Origin: JARRQJ01 sp037381915
GTDB taxonomy: Bacteria > Pseudomonadota > Gammaproteobacteria > DRLM01
Assembly: GCA_037381915.1 (NCBI GenBank)
Contig: JARRQJ010000061.1
Location: forward strand, 1-25,357
DNA: 25,357 nt
Direction of reading: 5' to 3'
A program made the position numbers and the translations under genes. Below, one piece after another: positions 1-9,230 of this stretch (position 1 is its first letter; each line of letters begins with the position of its first letter). The notes beneath the pieces are model-generated. The model made no database searches. It saw nothing but the letters and a program-made list of their open reading frames with translations, and was not told where the DNA came from.

Positions 1-3000
1 GCGAATTGTTGTTGCCGCCCGACATCGACAACCTGCTCAAGTCCCGCCAGCCCTACAAACAGTGGTTAAAGGAACACTACCTCGCCTTGAAAGCCGGCAA
101 AGACGCCAAGACCGCTGCACCCTGGGACGAAGAACGGATGGCCGTGTTTCATAAGATGTTCCAGGTGACCTTCGAAGAGCGGGATCAGGTGCTGCGGGTG
201 TTGGCCGAGGCGGGCCAGGAGGCCGTGGGTTCCATGGGCGACGACACTCCCATGCCGGTGCTGTCGCGGCGGGTACGCTCGCTCTATGATTATTTCCGCC
301 AGCAGTTCGCCCAAGTCACCAATCCGCCCATCGACCCCTTGCGCGAGCAGATCGTCATGTCGCTGGAGACTTGCTTCGGCCGCGAGCGCAATTTGTTCGA
401 GGAAACGCCGCTGCACGCCTCGCGGCTGGTGACCGGCTCGCCGGTATTGTCGGAGGAGAAATACCAAATGCTGTTGGTCCTCGACGATCCGGACTATGGC
501 CACGCGCGCATTTCCCTCAACTACGACCCCGCCATGGGCCTGCGCACCGCAATCGAAGCGGTGTGCGAACAGGCGGAGGCGGCGGTAAGTGACGGCAAGG
601 TCATCCTGGTCTTGTCCGACCGGGATATCGAGCAGGACAAATTGCCGATTCACGCCTTGTTGGCCACCGGCGCGGTGCATCACCGCCTGGTGAGCAAGGG
701 GCTGCGCTGCGACACGAATATCGTGGTGGAGACCGCCACCGCCCGCGACCCCCACCACTTCGCCGCCCTCATCGGTTACGGCGCCACGGCGGTGTATCCC
801 TATCTCGCCTACCAGTCCCTGTGCGATATGGTGCGCAGCGGCGAGATCAAGGGCAAGGAGGCGGAGGTGCTGGCACCCGCCTACCGCAAGGGTATCAATA
901 AGGGACTGTACAAGATCATGTCCAAGATGGGCATTTCCACCATTGCCAGCTATCGCGGCGCCCAGCTGTTCGAGGCGGTGGGCCTCAACGACGATGTGGT
1001 GGATCTGTGCTTCACCGGCACCTGCAGTCGCATTCAAGGGGCTACCTTCGAAGACCTGGAAAACGATCAGGCTCAATTGGCCCGTGAGGCGTGGTTGACC
1101 CGCAAGTCCATTCAACAAGGGGGCTTGCTCAAGTTCATCCACGGCGGGGAGTATCACGCCTACAACCCCGATGTGGTGACCTTCCTGCGCCGTGCGGTGC
1201 AGACCGGCGAATACACCGATTACAGGTTGTACGCCGACCAGGTCAACGGCCGGCCGGCGGCTGCCTTCCGCGATCTGCTGAAGATTCGTGACGGCATCAA
1301 GGCCGTTTCCATCGACGAGGTGGAGCCGGTCGAGAAGATTCTGCCGCGTTTCGACAGCGCCGGCATGTCCCTGGGCGCCCTGTCTCCCGAGGCCCACGAG
1401 GCCTTGGCCACGGCCATGAACCGCCTGGGCGGCCGTTCCAATTCCGGCGAGGGCGGCGAAGATCCGGCGCGCTACGGTACCGATCGGATGTCCAAGATCA
1501 AGCAGGTGGCCTCGGGCCGTTTCGGTGTGACGCCCGCCTACCTGATCAACGCCGAGGTGTTGCAGATCAAGATCGCACAGGGCGCCAAGCCCGGCGAGGG
1601 CGGCCAGTTGCCCGGCGACAAGGTGAACAAGCTCATCGCCCGGCTGCGTTACGCCCGTCCCGGCGTGGCCTTGATCTCGCCGCCGCCTCACCACGACATC
1701 TATTCCATCGAAGATCTGGCGCAATTGATCTTCGATCTGAAACAGGTGAATCCCCAGGCCCTGGTGTCGGTCAAACTGGTGGCCGAACCCGGCGTGGGCA
1801 CCATCGCCGCCGGGGTGGCCAAGGCCTACGCGGACCTGATCACCATCGCGGGCTACGACGGTGGTACCGGCGCGAGTCCGTTGACCTCCATCAAGTACGC
1901 CGGTGGACCCTGGGAGAGACCGGCCTGGACGTGATCAAGGCTGCGATCCTTGGCGCCGAGAGTTTCGGGTTCGGCACGGGGCCGATGATCGCCATGGGCT
2001 GCAAGTATCTGCGTATCTGCCACTTGAACAATTGCGCCACCGGCGTCGCCACCCAGGACGACAATCTGCGCAAGGTGCATTTCATCGGTGCGCCGGAAAT
2101 GGTAATGAATTATTTCCGCTTCCTGGCCCGTGAGACCCGCGAATGGCTGGCGGTGCTGGGTGTGCGCAGCATGGCCGAACTCATCGGTCGCACCGATCTG
2201 CTGGAGATCATGGAAAGTCAGACACCGAAGCAGCAGCGTCTGGATCTGTCACCCATTCTCTCCGACGGCGGGGTGGCCAAGGACAAACCGCACTACTGCA
2301 CCGAGCCGCGCAACGCGCCCTTCGACAAGGGCGAGCTGGCGGAACAGATGGTGCGCGATTGCCTGGCGGCCATCGAGCATAAGCAGGGCGGGACCTTCGA
2401 GTATCCGGTGCGTAACGTGCACCGTTCCATCGGCGCGCGCCTGTCCGGCGAGATCGCCCGCCGCCACGGCGACAAGGGGATGGAGGATGCTGCCATTACC
2501 CTGCGATTGAAGGGCACGGCGGGACAAAGCTTCGGCGTATGGAACGCCGGCGGTTTGCATTTGATCCTGGAAGGCGATGCCAACGATTATGTGGGCAAGG
2601 GCATGGCCGGCGGCAAGATCGTACTCTGCCCGCCGAAGGGCAGTCAGTTCGACAGCCGTGAGACCACCATCATCGGCAATACCTGCCTGTACGGCGCCAC
2701 CGGCGGCAAGTTGTTCGCCTCGGGGATGGCGGGCGAGCGGTTCGGCGTGCGCAACTCCGGCGCCCACGCCGTGGTGGAGGGTTGCGGCGATCACGGCTGC
2801 GAATACATGACCGGCGGCGTGGTGGTGGTGCTGGGCGGCACCGGCCTCAACTTCGGCGCGGGCATGACCGGCGGCTTCAGTTTCGTGCTTGACCTGGATA
2901 AAGGTTTCGTCGATCGCTACAACCACGAGCTGGTGGACATTCATCGCTTGACCACCGAGCCCATGGAGATGCATCGCAATTACCTGCGCGGCATGATCGA

Positions 3001-3142
3001 AGAGTTCGTCGCCGAGACCGGCAGCGCCTGGGGGCGCGAGATCCTCGATGATTTCGCCACCTACCTGCCACGTTTTTGGCTGGTCAAACCCAAGGCGTTG
3101 GAGATTCACTCCTTGCTCGACGCCTTGCTCAATGCGGCATAA
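1..3142 (+). pseudogene. gltB: Glutamate synthase (NADPH) large subunit, 5'-partial and frameshifted
   Basis: Large subunit of glutamate synthase, which turns glutamine plus 2-oxoglutarate into two glutamates. The reading frame is open from the window edge, so the glutaminase domain lies outside. The first part (to 1934) covers the central domain and the start of the FMN domain, with GLAKT-region landmarks such as PGEGGQLPGDKV and ISPPPHHDIYSIEDL. It then leaves frame just after YAGGPWE. The second part, in another frame from about 1919, resumes at TGLDVIKAAILGAESFGFGTG and carries the 3Fe-4S cysteines of CKYLRICHLNNC (C-x5-C-x4-C) and the C-terminal glycine-rich beta-helix. Against the family, about 27 residues including the conserved DGGLK stretch are missing, roughly 82 nt, which is not a multiple of three. 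As written the gene would not make a working enzyme. This could be a true mutation or an assembly error. gltD follows at once. Confidence 0.93.
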
Positions 3143-3190
3143 TGCGTCATGGCTCCCCCCCGCCCCGTTCGTTCACAGGTAAGCAGCGCG

Positions 3191-4597
3191 ATGACAAAAA
3201 ATTTTGAGTTCGTAGAGGTGCCGCGTCAGGATCCCGCCAAGACCGTGGCGGAGGTGCGCATCAAGGATTTTCGCGAGATCTACGGTCAGTTCGATCCCAA
3301 GAGCGCCGTGACCCAGGCCTCGCGCTGCCTGAGTTGCGGTAATCCCTATTGCGAGTGGAAATGCCCGGTGCACAACTATATTCCCAATTGGCTGAAGCTG
3401 GTGGAGGAAGGGAATATCGAAGAGGCCGCCGAGTTGTCCCATCGGACCAATTCCCTCCCCGAGATCTGCGGGCGGGTCTGTCCCCAGGACCGCTTGTGCG
3501 AAGGGGCGTGCACCTTGAACGACGGCTTCGGCGCGGTCACTATCGGCTCCATCGAAAAGTACATCACCACCGAGGCGCTGAAGCGCGGCTGGCGGCCGGA
3601 CATGTCCGGCGTCACACCCAGCGGCAAGCGCGTCGCCGTGATCGGCGCCGGACCGGCCGGCCTGGGTTGCGCCGATGTCTTGGTACGCAATGGCGTCGAG
3701 CCGGTTGTGTACGATCGGCACAAAGAGATCGGCGGCCTGCTCACCTTCGGCATCCCCGAGTTCAAATTGGAAAAGGAAGTGGTGCGTACCCGCCGCCGGC
3801 TCATGGAAGAGATGGGCGTGAAGTTCGTGCTCGATACCGAGGTCGGCAAGGACATCGAGTTTCAAAAATTGATCGATGAATACGATGCGGTCTTTCTCGG
3901 CATGGGCACCTATACCTATATGAAGGGCGGCTTCCCCGGCGAGGACCTGCCCGGCGTCTTCGAGGCTCTGCCGTTCCTGATCTCCAACGTGAAGCGCTGC
4001 CTCGGCATGCTGGAAAACCCGGCGAACTTCATCGACATGAAGGATCAGCGGGTGGTGGTGCTGGGCGGCGGCGACACTGCCATGGACTGCAACCGCACCT
4101 CCATACGCCAAGGCGCCGCCAGCGTCACCTGCGCGTATCGCCGCGACGAGGCCAACATGCCCGGCTCCAAGCGTGAAGTAGCCAACGCCAAGGAGGAAGG
4201 CGTGGAGTTTCTGTGGAACCGCCAGCCGGTAGAAATCATCGGTGACAACAAGGTCGAAGGCGTGAAAGTGGTCACCACCGAATTGGGTGCCCCCGACGCC
4301 CGCGGCCGGCGCACGCCCCAGGTGGTGCCCGGTTCGGAAGAGGTGGTCCCCGCCGACCGGGTGATCATCGCCTTTGGATTTAAACCCAATCCTGCGCCGT
4401 GGTTTGAGCAATTCGGTATCGGTTGCGATGAACGCGGCCGGGTGAAGGCGCCCGCCCTGGGGCAATACAAGCATCAGAGCACCAACCCCAAGGTGTTTGC
4501 CGGCGGCGATATGGTGCGCGGTTCCGATCTGGTGGTCACCGCGGTGTTCGAGGGCCGCACCGCCGCCGAGGGGATCCTGGATTTTCTGGGGGTTTGA
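3191..4597 (+). CDS. gltD: Glutamate synthase (NADPH) small subunit
   Basis: Small subunit that takes electrons from NADPH and passes them through FAD and iron-sulfur clusters to GltB. The 468-residue protein has N-terminal cluster cysteines at 46, 49, 54, 58 and 93, 97, 103, 107 (CLSCGNPYC and CGRVCPQDRLCEGAC). It has an FAD-binding GAGPAG at 152-157, a second dinucleotide motif GGGDTAMDC near residue 290, and a C-terminal GGDMVRGSDLVVTAV FAD motif. An in-frame ATG at 3149 would add 14 proline-rich residues but has no ribosome binding site. The ATG at 3191 follows AGGTAAG and gives the usual family N-terminus, so it is preferred. It lies 48 nt after gltB and is surely cotranscribed with it. 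Confidence 0.95.
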   Translation: MTKNFEFVEVPRQDPAKTVAEVRIKDFREIYGQFDPKSAVTQASRCLSCGNPYCEWKCPVHNYIPNWLKLVEEGNIEEAAELSHRTNSLPEICGRVCPQDRLCEGACTLNDGFGAVTIGSIEKYITTEALKRGWRPDMSGVTPSGKRVAVIGAGPAGLGCADVLVRNGVEPVVYDRHKEIGGLLTFGIPEFKLEKEVVRTRRRLMEEMGVKFVLDTEVGKDIEFQKLIDEYDAVFLGMGTYTYMKGGFPGEDLPGVFEALPFLISNVKRCLGMLENPANFIDMKDQRVVVLGGGDTAMDCNRTSIRQGAASVTCAYRRDEANMPGSKREVANAKEEGVEFLWNRQPVEIIGDNKVEGVKVVTTELGAPDARGRRTPQVVPGSEEVVPADRVIIAFGFKPNPAPWFEQFGIGCDERGRVKAPALGQYKHQSTNPKVFAGGDMVRGSDLVVTAVFEGRTAAEGILDFLGV

Positions 4598-4623
4598 TTC
4601 AGCGATAGTGCATTACCAAAGAG

Positions 4624-4689
4624 CGCGGGGGACACGGAGAGTTGGACAAGCCCTTAGTTCGTGTGCCCCGCGGTGATTGGATTTTTTTC
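4624..4689 (+). terminator. Hairpin with T-tract between gltD and hemE
   Basis: Arms 4624-4636 and 4660-4672 pair over 13 positions with one G-G mismatch around a 23-nt loop. A run of seven T follows at 4682-4688, 9 nt past the stem. This fits an intrinsic terminator for gltBD, although the loop is long and the T-tract is set back. It ends only 24 nt before the hemE start, so it could also act as a leader attenuator. Confidence 0.5.
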
Positions 4690-4713
4690 TGTTTCAGCGA
4701 GGGATGATAGTCA

Positions 4714-5778
4714 ATGGCAACACTTCACAACGACCGCTTGCTCCGTGCCCTGCTCCGCGAGCCCGTGGATCGCACGCCCATCTGGATCATGCGCCAGGCG
4801 GGCCGTTATCTGCCCGAATACCGCGCCACCCGCGAGAAGGCCGGTTCGTTCATGAAGCTGTGCACCCACCCGGAGCTGGCCTGCGAGGTGACCCTGCAGC
4901 CGCTGGCGCGCTTCGACCTGGATGCGGCGATCCTGTTCTCGGACATCCTGACCATCCCCGACGCCATGGGCTTGGGGCTGAGCTTCGCCAAGGGCGAAGG
5001 GCCGCAGTTCGCCCGGCCGGTACGCAGCGCCGCCGACGTGGACAGGCTGGGCGTGCCCGATCCTGAAGGGGAGCTGGGTTATGTGATGGAGGCAGTGCGG
5101 GTGATCCGCCGCGAACTCGACGGCCGTGTACCGCTGATCGGTTTTTCCGGCAGCCCGTGGACCCTGGCCACTTACATGGTGGAAGGCGGCGGCAGCAAGG
5201 AGTACGCTCACGTCAAGGGCATGCTGTTCGACCGCCCCGAGCTGATGCATAAATTGTTGGACACCGTGGCGCGTTCGGTCACCACCTATCTCAACGCCCA
5301 GATCGCCGCGGGCGCCCAGGCGGTGATGGTATTCGATACCTGGGGCGGGGTACTGAGTCCGCGCGACTACATCGATTTTTCCTTGCGCTACATGGCCCAG
5401 ATCGTGGACGGTCTGACGCGCGAACACGACGGCCGGCGGGTGCCGGTGATCCTGTTCACCAAGGGCGGCGGCGCCTGGCTGGAGTCCATGACCGAGAGCG
5501 GCTGCGACGCTCTGGGCGTGGATTGGACCACCGATATCGGCGCGGCGCGGCAGCGGGTGGGCGATCGCGTCGCCCTGCAAGGCAACATGGACCCCTGCGT
5601 GCTCTACGCGTCGCCGCAGCGCATCCGCCAGGAAGTCGCGACCATCCTCGGCGCATTCGGTCGTGGCACGGGTCATGTCTTCAACCTGGGGCACGGCATT
5701 CACCAGCATGTGAATCCCGAACATGTGCAGGTACTGGTGGACTCGGTGCACGAGTTGAGCGAAGCTTATCATCAATGA
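4714..5778 (+). CDS. hemE: Uroporphyrinogen decarboxylase
   Basis: Removes four carboxyl groups from uroporphyrinogen III to give coproporphyrinogen III in haem synthesis, in the cytoplasm. The 354-residue length is typical. Family signatures are intact: the substrate-binding N-terminus PIWIMRQAGRYLPEYR (residues 18-33), GSPWTLATYMVEGGGS, the VDWTTDIG stretch, GNMDPCVLYA, and the C-terminal FNLGHGIHQHVNPEHV. The ATG follows a GAGGGA ribosome binding site about 8 nt upstream. The gene sits behind a terminator-like hairpin after gltD and is followed 64 nt later by a protein with a methyltransferase-like motif, with which it may be cotranscribed. Confidence 0.97.
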   Translation: MATLHNDRLLRALLREPVDRTPIWIMRQAGRYLPEYRATREKAGSFMKLCTHPELACEVTLQPLARFDLDAAILFSDILTIPDAMGLGLSFAKGEGPQFARPVRSAADVDRLGVPDPEGELGYVMEAVRVIRRELDGRVPLIGFSGSPWTLATYMVEGGGSKEYAHVKGMLFDRPELMHKLLDTVARSVTTYLNAQIAAGAQAVMVFDTWGGVLSPRDYIDFSLRYMAQIVDGLTREHDGRRVPVILFTKGGGAWLESMTESGCDALGVDWTTDIGAARQRVGDRVALQGNMDPCVLYASPQRIRQEVATILGAFGRGTGHVFNLGHGIHQHVNPEHVQVLVDSVHELSEAYHQ

Positions 5779-5842
5779 CGGAGCGGGAGCCGCGGACCTG
5801 CGGGCCCGGCGAGCGTTGCCGAGATCAGCAGAGAGCCAAGTT

Positions 5843-6706
5843 ATGATTCCTCATTTCGAACCGCTGCGAAACATGGGTCCTTTCAGCGAGGACATGTTCA
5901 ACCGCATCATCGCCTTCCAGGAACGGCAGCATCCCGCCTGGGACGCCGAGTTACCCTTCGACGAACGCATCAAGGGATTGCCGCTGCATTACCTGGTATT
6001 CAGCAATCCCGACCGCGATCCCGCCAAGATGGGGCCGACCGTGTCGCACATCATCCCCCTGCGCGACGAGATGCGACGCATTGCGGCCTACGCCCGGCAA
6101 GTGGCGCATAAACCGGTGATCTGTGATCTGCACGCCGGCAACGGTTTTGTCGGCAGTCTGCTGGCGCGCGAAGGGTTGAAGGTTATCGGGGTGCGCGATC
6201 CCGCCGCCAAGCACAATCAGATAAAAGACTTCTATGACCGCGACCATTATGAATTGCGGGAACAGCCCATCGAGTCCATCGATTTCCCCTTCGACGTGGC
6301 CTTTTCCTGCTGGATGCCCGCGGGCAGTAACTATACGCCGCAGATCCTCAAACACTCCCCGAAGCTCATTATCTACATTTATACCAAGCATAGCCGGGAG
6401 GAGACCGCTGAACCCCAGACCGGTGTGCCCGATGCCTTCACCGAACTCCCGGACCGCTACCAGCTGATCCACGAATGGGGCATGACGCGGCCGAAGGATT
6501 TGTTTTACGACATATGGCCGGATCTTACCCCCAGCATCGAAGAGACACGCTACGTCAAGGTGTTCGCCCACCAGGATTTCGCGGACATCCAGGTGGAAGA
6601 TGATCAGCCGTCGGCCGACCCATATGATTGGGAACACGAGTTGGAGATGGCGCTCCTCGCCCGCCAGGCCATGGAGCACTTAAAGGCGCAGGGATTGTCG
6701 AATTGA
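5843..6706 (+). CDS. Putative SAM-dependent methyltransferase-like protein
   Basis: I do not recognise this 287-residue protein by name. Residues 92-104 read ICDLHAGNGFVGS, after a helix and before LLAREGLKVIGVRDP. This resembles motif I of class I methyltransferases (a strand, a glycine loop, a helix, then an acidic strand end). Residues 150-161 (FDVAFSCWMPAG) lie where the substrate-side motif IV would fall. The glycine loop is atypical (HAGNG), so SAM binding is inference. The C-terminus is acidic and then helical. A TTG at 5816 would extend it by 9 residues. The ATG at 5843 follows GAGAG at a good distance and is preferred. The gene lies 64 nt after hemE on the same strand and 70 nt before a Nudix gene. 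No substrate can be inferred. Confidence 0.6.
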   Translation: MIPHFEPLRNMGPFSEDMFNRIIAFQERQHPAWDAELPFDERIKGLPLHYLVFSNPDRDPAKMGPTVSHIIPLRDEMRRIAAYARQVAHKPVICDLHAGNGFVGSLLAREGLKVIGVRDPAAKHNQIKDFYDRDHYELREQPIESIDFPFDVAFSCWMPAGSNYTPQILKHSPKLIIYIYTKHSREETAEPQTGVPDAFTELPDRYQLIHEWGMTRPKDLFYDIWPDLTPSIEETRYVKVFAHQDFADIQVEDDQPSADPYDWEHELEMALLARQAMEHLKAQGLSN

Positions 6707-6776
6707 AGATTCCCCCGCGAGGGGAGGCATGCGCAGCTACGGCATTTGCGGTTTTCTTTACTATGGAGGGTAAAGA

Positions 6777-7193
6777 GTGCCAAAGACCTTATCCGCCGGC
6801 GTAGTGGTGATCCGCGACGAGGGCGAGCAGCATTGTTACCTGTTGTTGCGCGCCTACCGTAACTGGGATTTTCCCAAGGGCATGGTAGAGGCGGGTGAAG
6901 ATCCCTTGCAAGCGGCGATCCGCGAGGTCGAGGAAGAAACCTCCATCATCGATCTAAATTTCCGTTGGGGATATGATTACCGCGAGACCCAGCGCTACGG
7001 CCGCGGCAAGGTGGCCCGCTACTATGTGGCGGAGACCGCGCGGCGGGACATCCACCTTCCCGTCAGTCCGGAACTGGGACGGCCCGAACACGATGAATAT
7101 ATTTGGGTGGATTACGAGGCGGCGCAAAAGTTGCTGCCGCCGCGCCTGCAGTCGATTCTGGCATGGGCCGCGCGCCTCAGTGACAGCGGCTGA
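6777..7193 (+). CDS. Nudix hydrolase
   Basis: A 138-residue single-domain Nudix protein, expected to hydrolyse a nucleoside diphosphate linked to another group in the cytoplasm. The Nudix box spans residues 35-57 (GX5EX7REUXEEXGU): G35, E41, R49-E50 and E53-E54 are present, but the last glycine is replaced by serine (S56). The catalytic metal-binding glutamates are kept. The layout with FPKGMVEAGED before the box resembles diadenosine tetraphosphate hydrolase-like members, but substrate cannot be read from the sequence. The start is GTG at 6777, supported by GGAGGG 7 nt upstream. It ends 26 nt from the convergent DUF1820 gene. Confidence 0.9.
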   Translation: MPKTLSAGVVVIRDEGEQHCYLLLRAYRNWDFPKGMVEAGEDPLQAAIREVEEETSIIDLNFRWGYDYRETQRYGRGKVARYYVAETARRDIHLPVSPELGRPEHDEYIWVDYEAAQKLLPPRLQSILAWAARLSDSG

Positions 7194-7219
7194 GTGCGTG
7201 TTTGCCCAGTCGCAAAGAG

Positions 7220-7561
7220 CTAAGGCTTGTCCTTCTTGGTGGTAAAGATGGGCGAGGGGAAGGGGGTAATGTTATCTGCCTTGTCGGCAGCCGCGGTGAT
7301 CTTGTTAATCCCCTCCTTCTCGACTTCGTCGACGCGAATCACTGCCTGCATGGGAATATAAGTGCGTTTCACGTCCGCGAACTCGGCCTTGAGGCGTTCC
7401 TCCGACGGGTCCACCAGCACGCCTGACCCGGAGCCAAACAGCAGTCCCTCCACCTCGATGAAGCCCAACAGGCCGCTGGGGCTGACCCGCTTGGCGTGCA
7501 TCTCGTAGATCTTGCCCTGATTGTGGAACATGATTTTATAAATCTGTTTGCCGCGCGCCAT
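7220..7561 (-). CDS. DUF1820 family protein
   Basis: A 113-residue protein that matches the DUF1820 family as I know it from Gammaproteobacteria. Landmarks are YKIMFHNQGKIYE near the N-terminus, GFIEVEGLLFG, LVDPSEERLKAEF, and RTYIPMQAVIRVDEVEKEG followed by the NITPFP tail. No membrane segment or catalytic motif is visible, and the function is unknown. The ATG is preceded by AAGGA 5 nt upstream. It follows the fructosamine kinase-like gene by only 14 nt on the same strand, so the two are probably one transcript. Confidence 0.88.
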   Translation of the reverse strand: MARGKQIYKIMFHNQGKIYEMHAKRVSPSGLLGFIEVEGLLFGSGSGVLVDPSEERLKAEFADVKRTYIPMQAVIRVDEVEKEGINKITAAADKADNITPFPSPIFTTKKDKP

Positions 7562-7575
7562 AAAGATCCTTGCTT

Positions 7576-8460
7576 CTATGCCACCTCGCCCAACAGGGCG
7601 TCCATCATGTGTTCCGCCTGGGCCGCATATCCCCCGCCGAAGAGGTTCGCGTGATTGAGTATATGATAGAGATTATAAAGCGTTTTGCGTAGTCGATAGC
7701 CTTCGTCTACGGGAAAGTGTTCGCGATAGGCCGCATAGAACCGCGGCGGATAACCGCCGAACAATTCGGTCATGGCGAGGTCGGTCTCCCGATCCCCGTA
7801 ATAACTGGCGGGATCGAAGATCACCGGCTCTCCGTCGCGCAGGACGGCGTGATTGCCGGACCACAAGTCGCCGTGCAGCAGCGACGCCGGGGGCTTGTGC
7901 CCGCCAAGCACCTGAGGCAAGGCGTCCAACAAGCGTTCGCCCGTGCGTTGCAGGTTTCCGCCGAAACCGTGCCGTGCCGCGAGACGCAGTTGATAATTCA
8001 GCCGGTTTTCCCGCCAGAATTGCAGCCAGTCCCCACTGGCTTGATTGCGCTGCGGCGTGGAGCCTATCGTATTGTCGCGATGCCAGCCGTAGCGTTCGCC
8101 GCAATGACGGTGCAGGTGCGCCAGTCGGATACCGAGGGTCTCCGCGCCGGACGCGGTGGACTGCCCGAACTCCAGGTATTCCTGCACCAGATAAGCCGCT
8201 TCGCGCGTCGCGCCCCAGCAAATGGGCGCCGGCACCCGCACCGTGGCGGTGGCCTGCAAGGCCAGCAAGGCCTCGGCCTCGGCGGCGAACATCTCCGCCG
8301 CGCCCGCCTCGTTGAGCTTGACGAAATAGCGACGTTTGCCGTCCTCGATGCTGTAAGCGCGATTGATGCAGCCGCCGCCCACCGCACGGGTTGCCGCGAC
8401 GGCGAAGGGATCGGCGGTGACGGATGATATCGCCGCGGCAATTTCCGACCAATCGATCAT
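7576..8460 (-). CDS. Fructosamine / ketosamine-3-kinase family protein
   Basis: A 294-residue member of the fructosamine kinase family, which phosphorylates sugar-amine (Amadori) adducts on proteins or small amines so that they break down. The kinase-like fold is visible: a glycine-rich GGGCINRAY near 28-36, the ATP-binding lysine in YFVKLN (K48), LVQEYLE at the hinge, the catalytic loop HGDLWSGN (196-203) and the metal-binding D216 in IFDPASYYGDRETDLAM. The FGGYPPRFYAAY segment is typical of the family. GGTGA lies 4 nt before the ATG. The physiological substrate of bacterial members is uncertain. DUF1820 follows at 14 nt. Confidence 0.92.
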   Translation of the reverse strand: MIDWSEIAAAISSVTADPFAVAATRAVGGGCINRAYSIEDGKRRYFVKLNEAGAAEMFAAEAEALLALQATATVRVPAPICWGATREAAYLVQEYLEFGQSTASGAETLGIRLAHLHRHCGERYGWHRDNTIGSTPQRNQASGDWLQFWRENRLNYQLRLAARHGFGGNLQRTGERLLDALPQVLGGHKPPASLLHGDLWSGNHAVLRDGEPVIFDPASYYGDRETDLAMTELFGGYPPRFYAAYREHFPVDEGYRLRKTLYNLYHILNHANLFGGGYAAQAEHMMDALLGEVA

Positions 8461-8620
8461 GTGTTCACCAAGGCACGATTCCAGGCCCCTGATTTTACCC
8501 GTAAACGGACCAGGCTGCTCCTACGGTGTGAGGCGCGGCGTCGAGGTCCCTGATGCGCAACCATATCGCGATGCCGTCACGGCGACGGCCGGGTAAGAAT
8601 TTGCAAGGTGCTCGGCCGTA

Positions 8621-9052
8621 TCAACCGCTGAAGATCAGAAAACCCACGCCGATGATGGTCACCACGATGCCCAGGATGAAGATAAACCAGTCATCGCGGC
8701 CAGGGCCCGGTTCCAGGGTGGCCTGCTCGGGTTGGGCGGGGTTGTAGTAGGTCGTGACTTTGGCCCCCACGGGATACTTGTTGACGTAGCTCGCGGCCAG
8801 CATGGGGGTCGGATTAGTCCCACTGGGGAATTCCAACTCACGTTGGAAACGCCGGCCGGACACCGTGTAGCTGAACACGATCTGGGGAAGGAGGTCGTCA
8901 CTGTTCGATGCCGCTTGCGATTTTTCGATGACGCCCTCCGCGGCGGGCCAGCGCAGCGTCTTTCTGCCGCGGGCAATAATGGTCCATCCCCAGACGGTCG
9001 TGCCCAAGCCTCCCACGAGAAACAAAATGAGAATGATGATGTAGGGATTCAA
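8621..9052 (-). CDS. DUF3592 domain membrane protein
   Basis: A 143-residue protein with one transmembrane helix at each end (residues about 4-26 and 120-142). Between them is an extracytoplasmic or cytoplasmic beta-rich domain with the DUF3592 pattern: W-P-A-AEGVIEKSQ, then FSYTVSGRRFQ, then YPVGAKVTTYYNPAQPEQATLEPG. The function of the family is unknown. The start is TTG at 9052. No in-frame ATG exists before an upstream stop, and GGAG lies about 8 nt upstream, which supports it. It is downstream of the transaldolase gene on the same strand but separated by a hairpin, so it may have its own promoter. Confidence 0.8.
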   Translation of the reverse strand: MNPYIIILILFLVGGLGTTVWGWTIIARGRKTLRWPAAEGVIEKSQAASNSDDLLPQIVFSYTVSGRRFQRELEFPSGTNPTPMLAASYVNKYPVGAKVTTYYNPAQPEQATLEPGPGRDDWFIFILGIVVTIIGVGFLIFSG

Positions 9053-9194
9053 GCGCGATACTCCGTCTGCAACTGAACATGATCACATGAAGGCGTGACC
9101 TCGCTGACAGTAGGGCTTAACTTGACAAGACGCAGGTATTGTCCAACAAATACGCAAATGCTGCAAAGCGGAACCTAATGAAGAGTTTAGAGGT

Positions 9195-9221
9195 GCGGCG
9201 CCGCCGACCGGGCGGCGCCGC
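9195..9221 (-). terminator. GC-rich hairpin after transaldolase
   Basis: A perfect 11-bp stem (9195-9205 with 9211-9221) and a 5-nt loop lie 9 nt after the tal stop codon. The bases that follow on the minus strand are only mildly T-rich, so this is a strong hairpin that could terminate tal or protect the mRNA 3' end. Confidence 0.55.
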
Positions 9222-9230
9222 GGATCGCGT

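Noticed and set aside
66..1724. Long minus-strand frame of 552 codons opposite gltB
   Set aside because: It is the mirror of a highly biased GC-rich coding frame; its protein is low-complexity (His, Gly, Val, Leu rich) with no motif, while the + strand is clear GltB.
2249..3109. Minus-strand frame opposite the gltB 3' part
   Set aside because: Antisense shadow rich in Ala, Gly and His; gltB is certain on the other strand.
3173..4474. Minus-strand frame opposite gltD
   Set aside because: Shadow of a certain gene, with no family signature.
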